Source of the DNA: Lentimicrobium sp. L6
Lineage (GTDB): Bacteria; Bacteroidota; Bacteroidia; Bacteroidales; UBA12170
Assembly: GCF_013166655.1 (NCBI RefSeq)
Contig: NZ_JABKCA010000024.1
Location: 1 to 59,075 of the forward strand
Direction: 5' to 3'
DNA: 59,075 nucleotides
Position 1 is the stretch's first letter. Each line of letters begins with the position of its first letter. Positions 17,412 through 25,826 of this stretch are shown one piece after another. Below the pieces are notes generated by a model that was given only the letters and a program-made list of their open reading frames with translations, did no database searches and was not told where the DNA came from. The translations under genes and the position numbers were made by a program.

Positions 17412-18977
17412 TTATTCTTTAACCAATTGTTTTTCTAATTCTTCCAAAGACTTTCCTTTAGTTTCAGGTACTGCTTTTAATACAAATAGTAAACCTGCTA
17501 TGGCAAACAAGCCATAGATAAGGAAGGTGATGGAGCTACCTAATACTTCTAATTCCCAAGGAAAAACCAATTGAACCAAGAAGCTGGTCATGGAATTTAA
17601 AAAGCCCACAAACGATATGGCAATAGCTCTAATGGCATTGGGAAATAATTCGGAGAATAAAACCCACATCACAGGCCCTATGGAAACCGCGAAGGAAGCC
17701 ACAAAGGCTATAATGCCAAATAGAATAAAATTGGCATTCAATTGTATGGAAGATTGCATGATTTGACTTTCTGATTTTTCGAAAGTCTTGGCATCAATAA
17801 TATGTAATAATGCTTCTTTAAATTCCTCCTCCGATTGATAATTTACACCTAATATTTTATCAAATTTCTGAGTAGAGATATTCTCCTTAGTCATTTCTGT
17901 TAATGTCTTTTCTGTAATGGTATATTCTGCGGTGGAAAACCCATAAGATAATACCAACATGGAGATGGCAATACCCAACATACCAAATATCAATAATGGT
18001 TTACGTCCAAATTTATCAATCATTCCTATGGCAACAATGGTAAATACGAGATTGGTGAGTCCAACGAGAATGGCTTGAGAGAATGCGGCATCGGTTCCTA
18101 AACCTGTTTGTTCAAATATCATAGGTGCATAGAAGAATACAGAGTTGATTCCAGTTATTTGTTGCAGAACTGCAAGAACCACCCCTATCATTAATACGGT
18201 ACGTACTGAGGGTTTAAAAATATCCGTCAGTTTTGCTTTAGCCTTGTTTTTATCAGCATGAAGACTTTCTTTTATCACTTTTAGGTCTTGGTGGGCTTGC
18301 ACAGATCCAACAGATGCTTCCATTATTCTAATGGCATCTTCCTCTTTTCCTTTCATAATTAACCATCTTGGGCTACGCGGAACTATGAAGAGGGCAAAAA
18401 AGTAAATAATAGCAGGTAGTGCTTCTAAACCCAGCATCCAACGCCAGTTATATGCATCAAATTGCAAGGCTTGTGCCCATGAGGCATCAGATTTGCCCCA
18501 TTGTAAAATCAGATAATTAGTAAAAAATGCAGCAGAAATACCAATCACAATGTTTAATTGATTGAAAGATACCAAACGGCCGCGCATGTGTGGAGGAGCG
18601 GTTTCGGCAATATACATAGGGGCAATAATTAGGGAAGCTCCAACTCCAAAACCACCAATCATTCTAGCGACCACTAAAAACCAGAAGCTGGGAGCCAGAG
18701 CAGAAAGAATAGCAGATAAAGCATAGATGGCAGCTGCAAAGGAAAGAATCTTCTTCCTTCCGTATCTATCGCTTAAAGGACCAACAAGCATCATGGCTAA
18801 AGTCGCAGTAAGGGTAAGGGAACTAACAGCCCATCCTAATTCTAATTTAGTTAAGCCGAACTCTGGTTCAATGAATTTGACTACTCCAGAAATAACCGAA
18901 GCATCGAACCCCATTAAAAAGCCACCAAGGGCTACAATAAGAGAGATTAAAACTACATTTCCACTTTTTTGCTTCAT
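17412..18977 (-). CDS. sugar porter (MFS) symporter with long periplasmic loop
   Basis: A 521-residue, 12-helix inner-membrane sugar:H+ symporter of the sugar porter family (XylE/GLUT type). Visible signatures are Gly-Phe-Asp in helix 1, Asp-Arg-Tyr-Gly-Arg-Lys-Lys in loop 2-3, Gly-Arg-Lys-Pro-Leu in loop 8-9, Gln-Gln-Ile-Thr-Gly-Ile-Asn in helix 7 and Pro-Glu-Thr-Lys-Gly-Lys-Ser at the C-terminus. An insertion of about 70 polar residues (around 350-420) lies between helices 9 and 10 and should face the periplasm. It is the first gene of the long glucan operon, behind its own minus-7-like element. It probably imports glucose or a small glucoside. Confidence 0.85.
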   Translation of the reverse strand: MKQKSGNVVLISLIVALGGFLMGFDASVISGVVKFIEPEFGLTKLELGWAVSSLTLTATLAMMLVGPLSDRYGRKKILSFAAAIYALSAILSALAPSFWFLVVARMIGGFGVGASLIIAPMYIAETAPPHMRGRLVSFNQLNIVIGISAAFFTNYLILQWGKSDASWAQALQFDAYNWRWMLGLEALPAIIYFFALFIVPRSPRWLIMKGKEEDAIRIMEASVGSVQAHQDLKVIKESLHADKNKAKAKLTDIFKPSVRTVLMIGVVLAVLQQITGINSVFFYAPMIFEQTGLGTDAAFSQAILVGLTNLVFTIVAIGMIDKFGRKPLLIFGMLGIAISMLVLSYGFSTAEYTITEKTLTEMTKENISTQKFDKILGVNYQSEEEFKEALLHIIDAKTFEKSESQIMQSSIQLNANFILFGIIAFVASFAVSIGPVMWVLFSELFPNAIRAIAISFVGFLNSMTSFLVQLVFPWELEVLGSSITFLIYGLFAIAGLLFVLKAVPETKGKSLEELEKQLVKE

Positions 18978-19018
18978 ATGTCCTTTATTTCCGATAGATT
19001 TTTTAGTTAAATTGCTAA

Positions 19019-19026
19019 CAAATCTA
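19019..19026 (-). promoter_or_regulatory. candidate minus-7 element for the transporter-phosphorylase operon
   Basis: On the minus strand this reads TAGATTTG, a match to TAnnTTTG, about 42 bases upstream of the symporter start codon. No clear minus-33 motif is seen. It would let the long intracellular operon be transcribed separately from the genes upstream. Confidence 0.4.
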
Positions 19027-19098
19027 AAGAATTTGTTTTGAATGAGGATGTGAAAGAGGGGTTATCTAAAAAAGCAATTCTCTGTTCATTAGGCGGAC

Positions 19099-19128
19099 CG
19101 ATTTGAATACTTAAAAATATTCAAATCG
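19099..19128. repeat. perfect 11-bp inverted repeat upstream of the symporter operon
   Basis: CGATTTGAATA (19099-19109) and TATTCAAATCG (19118-19128) form perfect arms with an 8-nt AT loop. On the minus strand it lies 60 bases behind the T9SS protein stop and is not followed by a T run, so it is a poor rho-independent terminator. It could be an mRNA 3' stabiliser or an operator for the operon that starts about 85 bases further on. Confidence 0.5.
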
Positions 19129-19188
19129 CAAAACAACCAAAGTGCTTTTTAGACATCCCCACGATTTCAAATAATTATCAAATTATCT

Positions 19189-20451
19189 TTAATGTTTAAT
19201 GAATTTTGAATGATAAATTTTACCATCATTATTCTGAGAATAAACAAAATATACTCCTTTTGAAAGTTTACTTATGTTTATTGTTAAATCTGATGAAAAT
19301 GATTCAAAAACCACATTCCCTGTAATTGAATATAACTTAACATCGCTGCTTCCAATTGGAAGATTGATGAAATTTAAAGCTGGATTAGGATATACTGCAA
19401 ATTCAACTTGCTCTAATTCGTCAATAGAAACTCCGTTTGCTAGAAATTCAACATCATCCCAAAAATAAGTTTGCTCACCTGCCTCTGCTCCAGTAATACC
19501 GAAGTTGAAGAAAATACTGGCCTTATTATAGTTATAATCGAAGTTGATTGCAGCAGTACCTGTAGCTTCATTGCTAAAATCGAAAACTAAAACTTCCCAT
19601 GCTTCTGCTACGGTTGTTAAAGCTTCTGTTTCAACAGACATGGTTGGCTCATTGGCATCCTCTACTTTTAGTCTAACTGGAATTCCAGCTTCTGGAGACC
19701 AAACAGCAACAGACATATAAGTTAAATCTGAAGTAAATGGAATTGGATTTGCAAATCCTGCATTACCACCAACAGTTGTTCCTGCCCATAATTCAGCTCC
19801 ATCAGTTTTAATGGATTGAACAATCATATTTCCTGCATTATTAGGGTCTTCAATAATTGATGATGCATTTCCGCCAAAATCAATTAAACCATAGTTAAGT
19901 TCTGCATCATCAAAAGTAATAGGAAGGTCGATTTGAGTTGGAGGAGGTCCATTTTGAAAAGCAGGTCCTTCTATATCATCAATATAAAAAGTGCTTTCCA
20001 CTGAAGAATTAATATCAAAGAAAATAACTATTTTATTATAAATTCCAGTTTCTCCATCAGGAAAGTCATAACTCAGTTGGACCCATTCTCCAGTAGTGGT
20101 TACATCAACAGCTACTTCTGTAAATGCTCCATCAGCTGATTCAAGTTTTAATAAGGTTTGACAAGCAATAGGAAAATGCCCTTTAACTTGAAAAGTTGTT
20201 CCAGTTGTAAAGTCAATAGTACCATCTAATTCCAAAAACATATGAGCCCATTGTTCTCCAGATCTTACCCATTCACCTACATTTGCGCTAGTATTAATGC
20301 CACTGGCATCGGGGTTTGCTATTAAGTTGGCAACATTTGGCCAACCAGCTACTGTTACATTTTGATTCGCATCAAAATCATTATAAATATACTGTGCATT
20401 AACTGTGATAATGCCAATAACTAAAGCTAAAATTGTAAAGATTTGTTTCAT
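19189..20451 (-). CDS. T9SS-secreted protein with two binding-type modules
   Basis: A 420-residue secreted protein: signal peptide ending Val-Asn-Ala-Gln (about 1-19), two related beta-sandwich-like modules (about 20-165 and 175-340), and a C-terminal type IX secretion sorting domain (about 345-420; Tyr-Pro-Asn-Pro-Ala start, Ser-Lys-Gly-Val-Tyr-Phe-Val core). No catalytic motif is visible. Both modules share the pattern Asn-Pro-Asp-Ala-Ser-Gly-Ile-Asn-Thr-Ser or Ile-Glu-Asp-Pro-Asn, then Phe-Lys-Val-like strands and Phe-Tyr-Ile-Asp-Asp-Ile, with a module in the SusE-position lipoprotein of this locus. They are probably carbohydrate-binding. It is the last gene behind two GH16 genes and should sit on the surface or be released to hold glucan. 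Confidence 0.8.
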   Translation of the reverse strand: MKQIFTILALVIGIITVNAQYIYNDFDANQNVTVAGWPNVANLIANPDASGINTSANVGEWVRSGEQWAHMFLELDGTIDFTTGTTFQVKGHFPIACQTLLKLESADGAFTEVAVDVTTTGEWVQLSYDFPDGETGIYNKIVIFFDINSSVESTFYIDDIEGPAFQNGPPPTQIDLPITFDDAELNYGLIDFGGNASSIIEDPNNAGNMIVQSIKTDGAELWAGTTVGGNAGFANPIPFTSDLTYMSVAVWSPEAGIPVRLKVEDANEPTMSVETEALTTVAEAWEVLVFDFSNEATGTAAINFDYNYNKASIFFNFGITGAEAGEQTYFWDDVEFLANGVSIDELEQVEFAVYPNPALNFINLPIGSSDVKLYSITGNVVFESFSSDLTINISKLSKGVYFVYSQNNDGKIYHSKFIKH

Positions 20452-20487
20452 AATATTTAGTTTTTTGTTTAATAATTTATTGATTGT

Positions 20488-21318
20488 TTAATTCTTAAGT
20501 TGGAATACTTTTACCTCCTCAACCTCCATCACTTGAGGAAAGGTTTGTTCATCGATACCTTGCACATTTCCCCATGCTCCTCCAACTGCAACATTTAAAA
20601 GCAGATAAAAAGGTTTGTCATAAGGCCATTTTGATTCTCCTAGGCCTTCATTTTCATAAGTTAAATAGAGTTGATCGTCCACATAGAATTTCAAAACCTC
20701 TGGTGACCATTCCACCTTATAAGTGTGAAATTGTTCATGTACCTTAGAAATGGGAACGGTATTGGTTTTCTGTGAGTTTTTTTGCCATTGATAATCCTTG
20801 GAATGTGCTGATGCATGAATCACTCCCAAGTCATGTCCCACATGCTCCATGATGTCAATTTCACCAATATCTGGCCAATTTCCATCATTAAAAGACCATC
20901 CTCCGGGCATCATCCAAATGGCAGACCAGGTGCCTCTGGCTTCCGGAAGCTTTGCTCGTACTTCTATTTTACCATATTGCCATGCAACTCTTGACATGAG
21001 TCTAGCAGAAGTAAATTCTTTTCCTTCAAACTTTTCTTTTCTAGCTGTAATTTTAAGTTTACCATCCTCTACCCAAGCATTGTCTTTATCCATTTTGGTA
21101 TAATGCTGTGCCTCATTATTACCCCAGCCGGCAGAGTTTCCTTCAGTATCATAGTCCCATTTTGTGGAATCAGGAAGGCCAGAATAATTAAAATCATCTT
21201 GCCATACTAATTTCCATTCACCTTCATTTTTAGATGGAGATTTTGGATTTGAATCACAGTTTGTCATGAGCATTCCTATAATTAATATGACTAGAATTTG
21301 TAATACTGTTTTCATCAT
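20488..21318 (-). CDS. GH16 laminarinase-type lipoprotein
   Basis: A 276-residue GH16 enzyme that is one catalytic jelly roll behind a lipoprotein signal (Leu-Met-Thr-Asn-Cys, Cys21). The catalytic motif Gly-Glu-Ile-Asp-Ile-Met-Glu gives nucleophile Glu153, Asp155 and acid/base Glu158. The extra Met in the motif and the Trp-rich cleft are typical of laminarinase-like GH16 (endo-beta-1,3 or beta-1,3-1,4-glucanase). Its ATG directly follows the stop of the preceding PKD-GH16 gene with no gap, so the two are translationally linked. Periplasmic or surface anchoring cannot be told apart from sequence. Confidence 0.9.
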   Translation of the reverse strand: MMKTVLQILVILIIGMLMTNCDSNPKSPSKNEGEWKLVWQDDFNYSGLPDSTKWDYDTEGNSAGWGNNEAQHYTKMDKDNAWVEDGKLKITARKEKFEGKEFTSARLMSRVAWQYGKIEVRAKLPEARGTWSAIWMMPGGWSFNDGNWPDIGEIDIMEHVGHDLGVIHASAHSKDYQWQKNSQKTNTVPISKVHEQFHTYKVEWSPEVLKFYVDDQLYLTYENEGLGESKWPYDKPFYLLLNVAVGGAWGNVQGIDEQTFPQVMEVEEVKVFQLKN

Positions 21319-22620
21319 TTAGTTCTTATAAACTCTGATATAATCTACTTGCATGGTTTGAGGAAATACAGTACTTGCATTTGGTGATCCGGGCCAATTT
21401 CCTCCCACCGCCAAATTCAAAATAATGAAGAAATCCTCATGAAATTCACTTAAGCCAGAAGGGGTAATGTCGGCCACAAAATATTGTGAGCCATCCACAA
21501 AACCTCTAATGGATTGTTCATCCCACTCCACACTAAACACATGAAAATCATCAGCAAAAATCCCATTGGATAAGCTATAAGATTCACCATAGGAAGCATG
21601 CTGACCTGCATTATCCCAATGTATAGTAGAATGAGAGATATTATCTCTATTTGTACCACCCACTAATTCCATAATATCAATTTCTCCACAAGCGGGCCAG
21701 CTTACAGAATTAATATTACTTCCTAGCATCCAGAAGGCTGGCCATATCCCTTGGCCATAAGGAAGCTTTATTCTGGCTTCTATCTTACCATATTTGAAAT
21801 CGAATTTATTCTGAGTAGTGATTCTTGCTGAAGTATAATTTCTTCCGCCATAAACTTCTTCTTTGGCAGTAATGGTTAAGTAGCCATTGCCAACAAGAGC
21901 ATTGTCTTCTCTGTTGGTATAATTCTGGAGTTCGTTATTTCCCCAGCCTCCTCCGCCAGTTTCCATATTCCAATAACTAGCATCTGGTAAGCCCGTATAA
22001 TCAAACTCTTCTGACCATATTAAATTAGGTTCTCCTTGGTCATCCTCATCAATTATTATTGATTGTGTGGATGTGAAAACATCTTCACCACGAATAATTT
22101 GTAATTCTATTTCATAATCCCCTGCCAAAGGGAAATGAGCCAAATAATCATCTTCATTAGCTATGATTTGATCTCTATACAACCATTTAAACGAGTCAAA
22201 TTCGCCTTCTGTGGTATTAGTTAAGAGCACATAATTAGGATTACTTTGGGTTGGGGTTGCAGTAAAGCTTGCATTTAAATTAGGAAGATTAGAGTTATCA
22301 ATAACTATAATATCAGATGCTGTTTTTGTTGTTCCATTATAATTTAAAACTTTTAAACTAACAGTATAATCACCTTTCAATGCATAATGAATTTGAAAGC
22401 TTTCTTTTTTATCAGTTGTTGTAATGATGTCCCCATTTCCAAAATCCCACGTTAGTGAGTAATACTCACCAGAGGATGTATTGTTAAAATAAACTGTATT
22501 ATCATTGATATAATCAAAAGTAAAACCAGCTGTAAAATCTGATTCTTCTTTTTTGTCACATGACATAAAAATTAATGTAGAAAACATTAAAAACAAGCTG
22601 AACTTTAATAGAATTTTCAT
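21319..22620 (-). CDS. PKD-PKD-GH16 surface glucanase lipoprotein
   Basis: A 433-residue lipoprotein (Phe-Met-Ser-Cys, Cys21). Two PKD-type beta-sandwich domains (about 26-108 and 115-192; Trp-Asp-Phe-Gly-Asn-Gly in the first, a weaker version in the second) precede a GH16 domain (about 198-433). The catalytic set is Glu313, Asp315 and Glu318 in Gly-Glu-Ile-Asp-Ile-Met-Glu. The PKD pair probably works as a spacer lifting the enzyme from the outer membrane. It is the first gene after the strong terminator that closes the SusCD unit, so it needs its own promoter or read-through. I found no exact minus-7 match upstream. Endo-beta-1,3-glucan hydrolysis at the cell surface is the likely role. Confidence 0.9.
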   Translation of the reverse strand: MKILLKFSLFLMFSTLIFMSCDKKEESDFTAGFTFDYINDNTVYFNNTSSGEYYSLTWDFGNGDIITTTDKKESFQIHYALKGDYTVSLKVLNYNGTTKTASDIIVIDNSNLPNLNASFTATPTQSNPNYVLLTNTTEGEFDSFKWLYRDQIIANEDDYLAHFPLAGDYEIELQIIRGEDVFTSTQSIIIDEDDQGEPNLIWSEEFDYTGLPDASYWNMETGGGGWGNNELQNYTNREDNALVGNGYLTITAKEEVYGGRNYTSARITTQNKFDFKYGKIEARIKLPYGQGIWPAFWMLGSNINSVSWPACGEIDIMELVGGTNRDNISHSTIHWDNAGQHASYGESYSLSNGIFADDFHVFSVEWDEQSIRGFVDGSQYFVADITPSGLSEFHEDFFIILNLAVGGNWPGSPNASTVFPQTMQVDYIRVYKN

Positions 22621-22737
22621 CTGTATTATAGATTTTGTTAGTCAGATGGAACTCTCAATGAATTTAATCATGCTTGCTGGCGAATGATTACAAGCTAAAA
22701 CCATTGTTCGTTTCAAAAGCTATATTATTAAAAATAA

Positions 22738-22767
22738 AAGCTTTAGCGGTAAAAACCGCTAAAGCTT
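22738..22767 (-). terminator. rho-independent terminator after the SusCD unit
   Basis: On the minus strand the stem AAGCTTTAGCGGT / ACCGCTAAAGCTT (13 perfect pairs, 4-nt loop) lies 7 bases behind the stop of the PKD lipoprotein gene and is followed by TTATTTTTAAT. It separates SusC, SusD and the two surface lipoproteins from the GH16 genes. Confidence 0.9.
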
Positions 22768-22774
22768 ATTCATG

Positions 22775-23713
22775 CTATTGTACAGGTTTCACACTCACAA
22801 AAGTGTGGTACCATGCAAATTCACCATCTTGCTCAATTCTAACTTTCAATTGAGTATCAGAAACTTCAATGATATCATAGGTACTTTTACCAACCCACCA
22901 ACACATGGTTCCATTATCAGAAAGAGTAAAAGCTGTTCCTCTATACCCACCATCTTGAGCAGCCATAGTAGAAGAAGGAGCAAATGTTACTGTTTTAACT
23001 CCATAAAGATCTGGAACTACATCAGTATTGTGACATACATCACCTTCAACACCAATGACACCTGCATATGCACCAGGGACAAAGGCTGGACCAGAAACTT
23101 GCTCGAAAGTAAGTCCTGTACTTGTTTTTGTAAATACAAATTCAGCATCATACATACATGCTTTATCGGTATCCCAAGCACCAATTTGCCACCAGTTTGG
23201 CCAAGTATAATCAAGATTACCATAATCTTCGGTAACAGGACCTAATCCGGCATGACCTAATTGATCAGCAGCCCAATACCAAGATTTTGAGCTTCCACCA
23301 GTTAGGAATTCTAAAGCTTCTTCATCTTCGAAACTACTGAATACTTCAACAGGCTCAGTTTTTGTAGATTGAAGTCCTCCGGTTCCAACTGCAGAAACGG
23401 TAACATTATAAGTATTAACACCATTTATTGCAAAACGATATTTGATATTACCATCTGCAGCCACTTTTACATCGGTTCCGTCTCCGAAATCATAGGTATA
23501 AGTGATGGCATTATTAGCACTGGCAGTGAAGTTTACAAATCCACTACCATCGCCATTTGGGTTTTCAGCATCAACACCTTCAATAACATAAGAAACACTT
23601 AGATTTGTAGGTGTAACTAAATCCCCTAGCTCATGTTTGTCTTTATCACATGCTGAGAAAACAAATAGTATTCCAGCAAGAGCCACTATTAAATATTTAA
23701 ATCTATTTTTCAT
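22775..23713 (-). CDS. PKD surface glycan-binding lipoprotein (SusE/F position)
   Basis: About 312 residues from the second in-frame Met, which I prefer because it gives the classical lipoprotein signal (Phe-Ser-Ala-Cys, Cys22). A PKD-like domain follows (about 30-128, Tyr-Asp-Phe-Gly-Asp-Gly). The C-terminal domain (about 140-312) is rich in Trp and Tyr, with Trp-Trp-Gln-Ile-Gly-Ala-Trp-Asp and Cys-Met-Tyr-Asp-Ala-Glu-Phe-Val-Phe. That pattern loosely matches the duplicated C-terminal module of the preceding gene (Trp-Trp, then Cys-Phe-Phe-Asp-Asp-Glu-Tyr-Val-Phe). No catalytic motif. It is last in the susCD operon, 11 bases behind its neighbour and just before a terminator. Surface glucan binding is inferred from position and architecture. 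Confidence 0.8.
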   Translation of the reverse strand: MKNRFKYLIVALAGILFVFSACDKDKHELGDLVTPTNLSVSYVIEGVDAENPNGDGSGFVNFTASANNAITYTYDFGDGTDVKVAADGNIKYRFAINGVNTYNVTVSAVGTGGLQSTKTEPVEVFSSFEDEEALEFLTGGSSKSWYWAADQLGHAGLGPVTEDYGNLDYTWPNWWQIGAWDTDKACMYDAEFVFTKTSTGLTFEQVSGPAFVPGAYAGVIGVEGDVCHNTDVVPDLYGVKTVTFAPSSTMAAQDGGYRGTAFTLSDNGTMCWWVGKSTYDIIEVSDTQLKVRIEQDGEFAWYHTFVSVKPVQ

Positions 23714-23724
23714 AATTATCATTT

Positions 23725-25809
23725 TTAGCGTTTAATAAGTTTGTATCTCCACCAAACACCAGCTCCAGCTTCAATATCAATAATCATTGTACTGGCATCC
23801 TGTAATTCAACGATATAAGTTATTGATTCAGGGGCATCATCAGGACTGGTAAGCTCTCCGGTATTATTGGCTTTAGGAATACCTAAAAAGGCTCCAACAC
23901 CAGATAATGTTATAGTACCAGCTCCTTCGTCATAAGTAAATGTAGCAGCATTTGAGCCATCGTGAGGAGCTACTGGAACTCCACAACCATCCGCCTCAAT
24001 ACCTTGCCAAGCTTCAACCCATGTTTCGGAACCAAGAACATTACTAAAGCTGCCATTTGCTGAGAAAACATATTCGTCGTCGAAGAAACATCCTCTATCA
24101 CTTACACCAGCATCATCAATAGCCCACCAAGAAATATCTCCTTGTCCTGGACCAACACCTAGCGAACCTGCTTCTGGAGCCATTTGCCAAGTACCAGCTA
24201 TTGGAGAAGGTTCTCCTCCTCCGCCTTCTTTTACAAGTTTGTATCTCCACCAAACACCTGCTCCAGCTTCAATATCAATAATCATTGTATTTCCACCATC
24301 TTGTAGTTCAATAATATAGGTAATAGATTCTGGTGCATCAGCTGGACTTGTTAATTCTCCAGCATTATTTGCTTTAGGAATTCCAAGATAAGCGCCTATT
24401 CCATTAAGAGTAACTGTACCGGCGGATTCATCGTAATTATAGGTGGCAGCCGCAGAGCCATCATGAGGAGCCACAGGGCTTCCACATCCGTCTGCTTCCA
24501 CGCCTTGCCATGCTTCAACCCAAGTATCAGCACCTAAAACATTGCTAAAGCTGCCATTTGCTGAGAAAACATATTCGTCGTCGAAGAAACATCCTCTATC
24601 ACTTACACCAGCATCATCAATAGCCCACCAAGAAATATCTCCTTGTCCTGGACCAACACCTAGCGAACCTGCTTCTGGAGCCATTTTCCAAGTTCCTACT
24701 AAACCTGTTGATGGAGCTGCACTACCTAGTTTAATATCATCAAAATAGTAATCTGAATCATCTCCAACATTATCAAAGTCAAAGAAGATCACTATTTTTT
24801 GATAGCTTTGAGTTCCATCAATTCCTGAGAAATCATAAACTAATTCTTCCCATTCGTTGGAAGTTGTAGTTGTAGCATCCATTTCATAAGCTATATCACC
24901 GCTATCTAAATTTTCAACTTTTAGTTTAACAATAGCTCCAGACTTAGGCGACCATACTTTTACTTTAAATAAATTGCCGGCTGAAAAATCAATTGGAGCA
25001 CCTAGTGTTAACAAACTACCTCCCCAGGTTTCTGAACCAGCAGATTTGAAAGAATGACCAACTTTAGAACTGGTATTGATACCAGAAGCGTCTGGATTAT
25101 CGATTACTGCAGAACTCACTCCACCAAAATCGGAAAAAGTATAATTCACAGTGAAAGATTCAAAATCTATAGGTAACGTAATAGGGTCACTAGCTTCTAA
25201 GATAGTTAATGTTTCAGTATATTCAGTGGTGGCTGAGCCAGAGTTTTTAGCGATTACTTTTAATTCATAATCACCTGGTTCTGCATAAGTATGTTGTGTA
25301 GCTTCACCTGGTAAAATGCTTACAGGAGTTTCGTCTTCAACATCTCCAAAATAGATATGGATTAATGTTGCCATATCAGCTGTAGCCGACACCTCAACAA
25401 TCCTAGGATTCACTTGGTCAGGAGTCACAGTAACCACAAGGTTCTCTGGAGCTTTAAAGCTAACCGTAAGAGCTTGTTCACCCATTGTTGACAAACCTGT
25501 TAAACCAATTGCTTTAACTTTTACATTGTAGTTTCCCTCTGAATAGGTATGAGAGATGAGTTCTCCTAGAGTGTACTTAGAAGGGAGTTCTCCCTCAACA
25601 TCACCAAACCAAACCTCATAAGCGGTCACCCCTTCAGCAGCGGGTAAAACGGTAACTATACCCGTATTATCTTGAGCAACATCAAACATGATCTCAAGTT
25701 TTGAAGGTGGCTGGATATTATCCAGACTATAAGATGGATCGTCCTTTTGACAGGCACTAAAAATGGCCAGTAATAGAACGATACTCAATATATTTTTTAT
25801 TATCTTCAT
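23725..25809 (-). CDS. modular surface glycan-binding lipoprotein with duplicated C-terminal domain
   Basis: A 694-residue lipoprotein (Phe-Ser-Ala-Cys, Cys20) in SusE position. Order: two PKD/Ig-like domains (about 35-205), a binding-type beta-sandwich (about 213-375) related to the modules of the T9SS protein at 19189-20451, then two nearly identical modules of about 150 residues (about 383-535 and 547-694) joined by a Gly-rich linker. The modules carry conserved Trp-Trp, Cys-Phe-Phe-Asp-Asp-Glu-Tyr and Trp-Trp-Arg-Tyr-Lys-Leu motifs, which could form aromatic sugar platforms and a disulphide. There is no catalytic motif. It should sit on the cell surface next to SusC/SusD and capture long glucan chains. 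The family of the repeat module is not recognised. Confidence 0.8.
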   Translation of the reverse strand: MKIIKNILSIVLLLAIFSACQKDDPSYSLDNIQPPSKLEIMFDVAQDNTGIVTVLPAAEGVTAYEVWFGDVEGELPSKYTLGELISHTYSEGNYNVKVKAIGLTGLSTMGEQALTVSFKAPENLVVTVTPDQVNPRIVEVSATADMATLIHIYFGDVEDETPVSILPGEATQHTYAEPGDYELKVIAKNSGSATTEYTETLTILEASDPITLPIDFESFTVNYTFSDFGGVSSAVIDNPDASGINTSSKVGHSFKSAGSETWGGSLLTLGAPIDFSAGNLFKVKVWSPKSGAIVKLKVENLDSGDIAYEMDATTTTSNEWEELVYDFSGIDGTQSYQKIVIFFDFDNVGDDSDYYFDDIKLGSAAPSTGLVGTWKMAPEAGSLGVGPGQGDISWWAIDDAGVSDRGCFFDDEYVFSANGSFSNVLGADTWVEAWQGVEADGCGSPVAPHDGSAAATYNYDESAGTVTLNGIGAYLGIPKANNAGELTSPADAPESITYIIELQDGGNTMIIDIEAGAGVWWRYKLVKEGGGGEPSPIAGTWQMAPEAGSLGVGPGQGDISWWAIDDAGVSDRGCFFDDEYVFSANGSFSNVLGSETWVEAWQGIEADGCGVPVAPHDGSNAATFTYDEGAGTITLSGVGAFLGIPKANNTGELTSPDDAPESITYIVELQDASTMIIDIEAGAGVWWRYKLIKR
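24044..24686 (-). repeat. 501-bp internal tandem duplication with a 142-bp identical core
   Basis: Within the SusE-position gene, 24044-24185 and 24545-24686 are identical over 142 bp at an offset of 501 bp (167 codons). The surrounding parts of each copy have diverged at many silent sites. The pattern points to a duplicated module whose core was recently homogenised by gene conversion or is under strong selection. Confidence 0.85.
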
Positions 25810-25826
25810 TTTATCTGACTTTTAAA

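Noticed and set aside
22772-23245. Plus-strand frame of 157 codons opposite the PKD lipoprotein gene
   Set aside because: Antisense shadow of a clear lipoprotein gene; its Ser/Thr/Cys-rich translation matches no family and it starts inside the terminator region.
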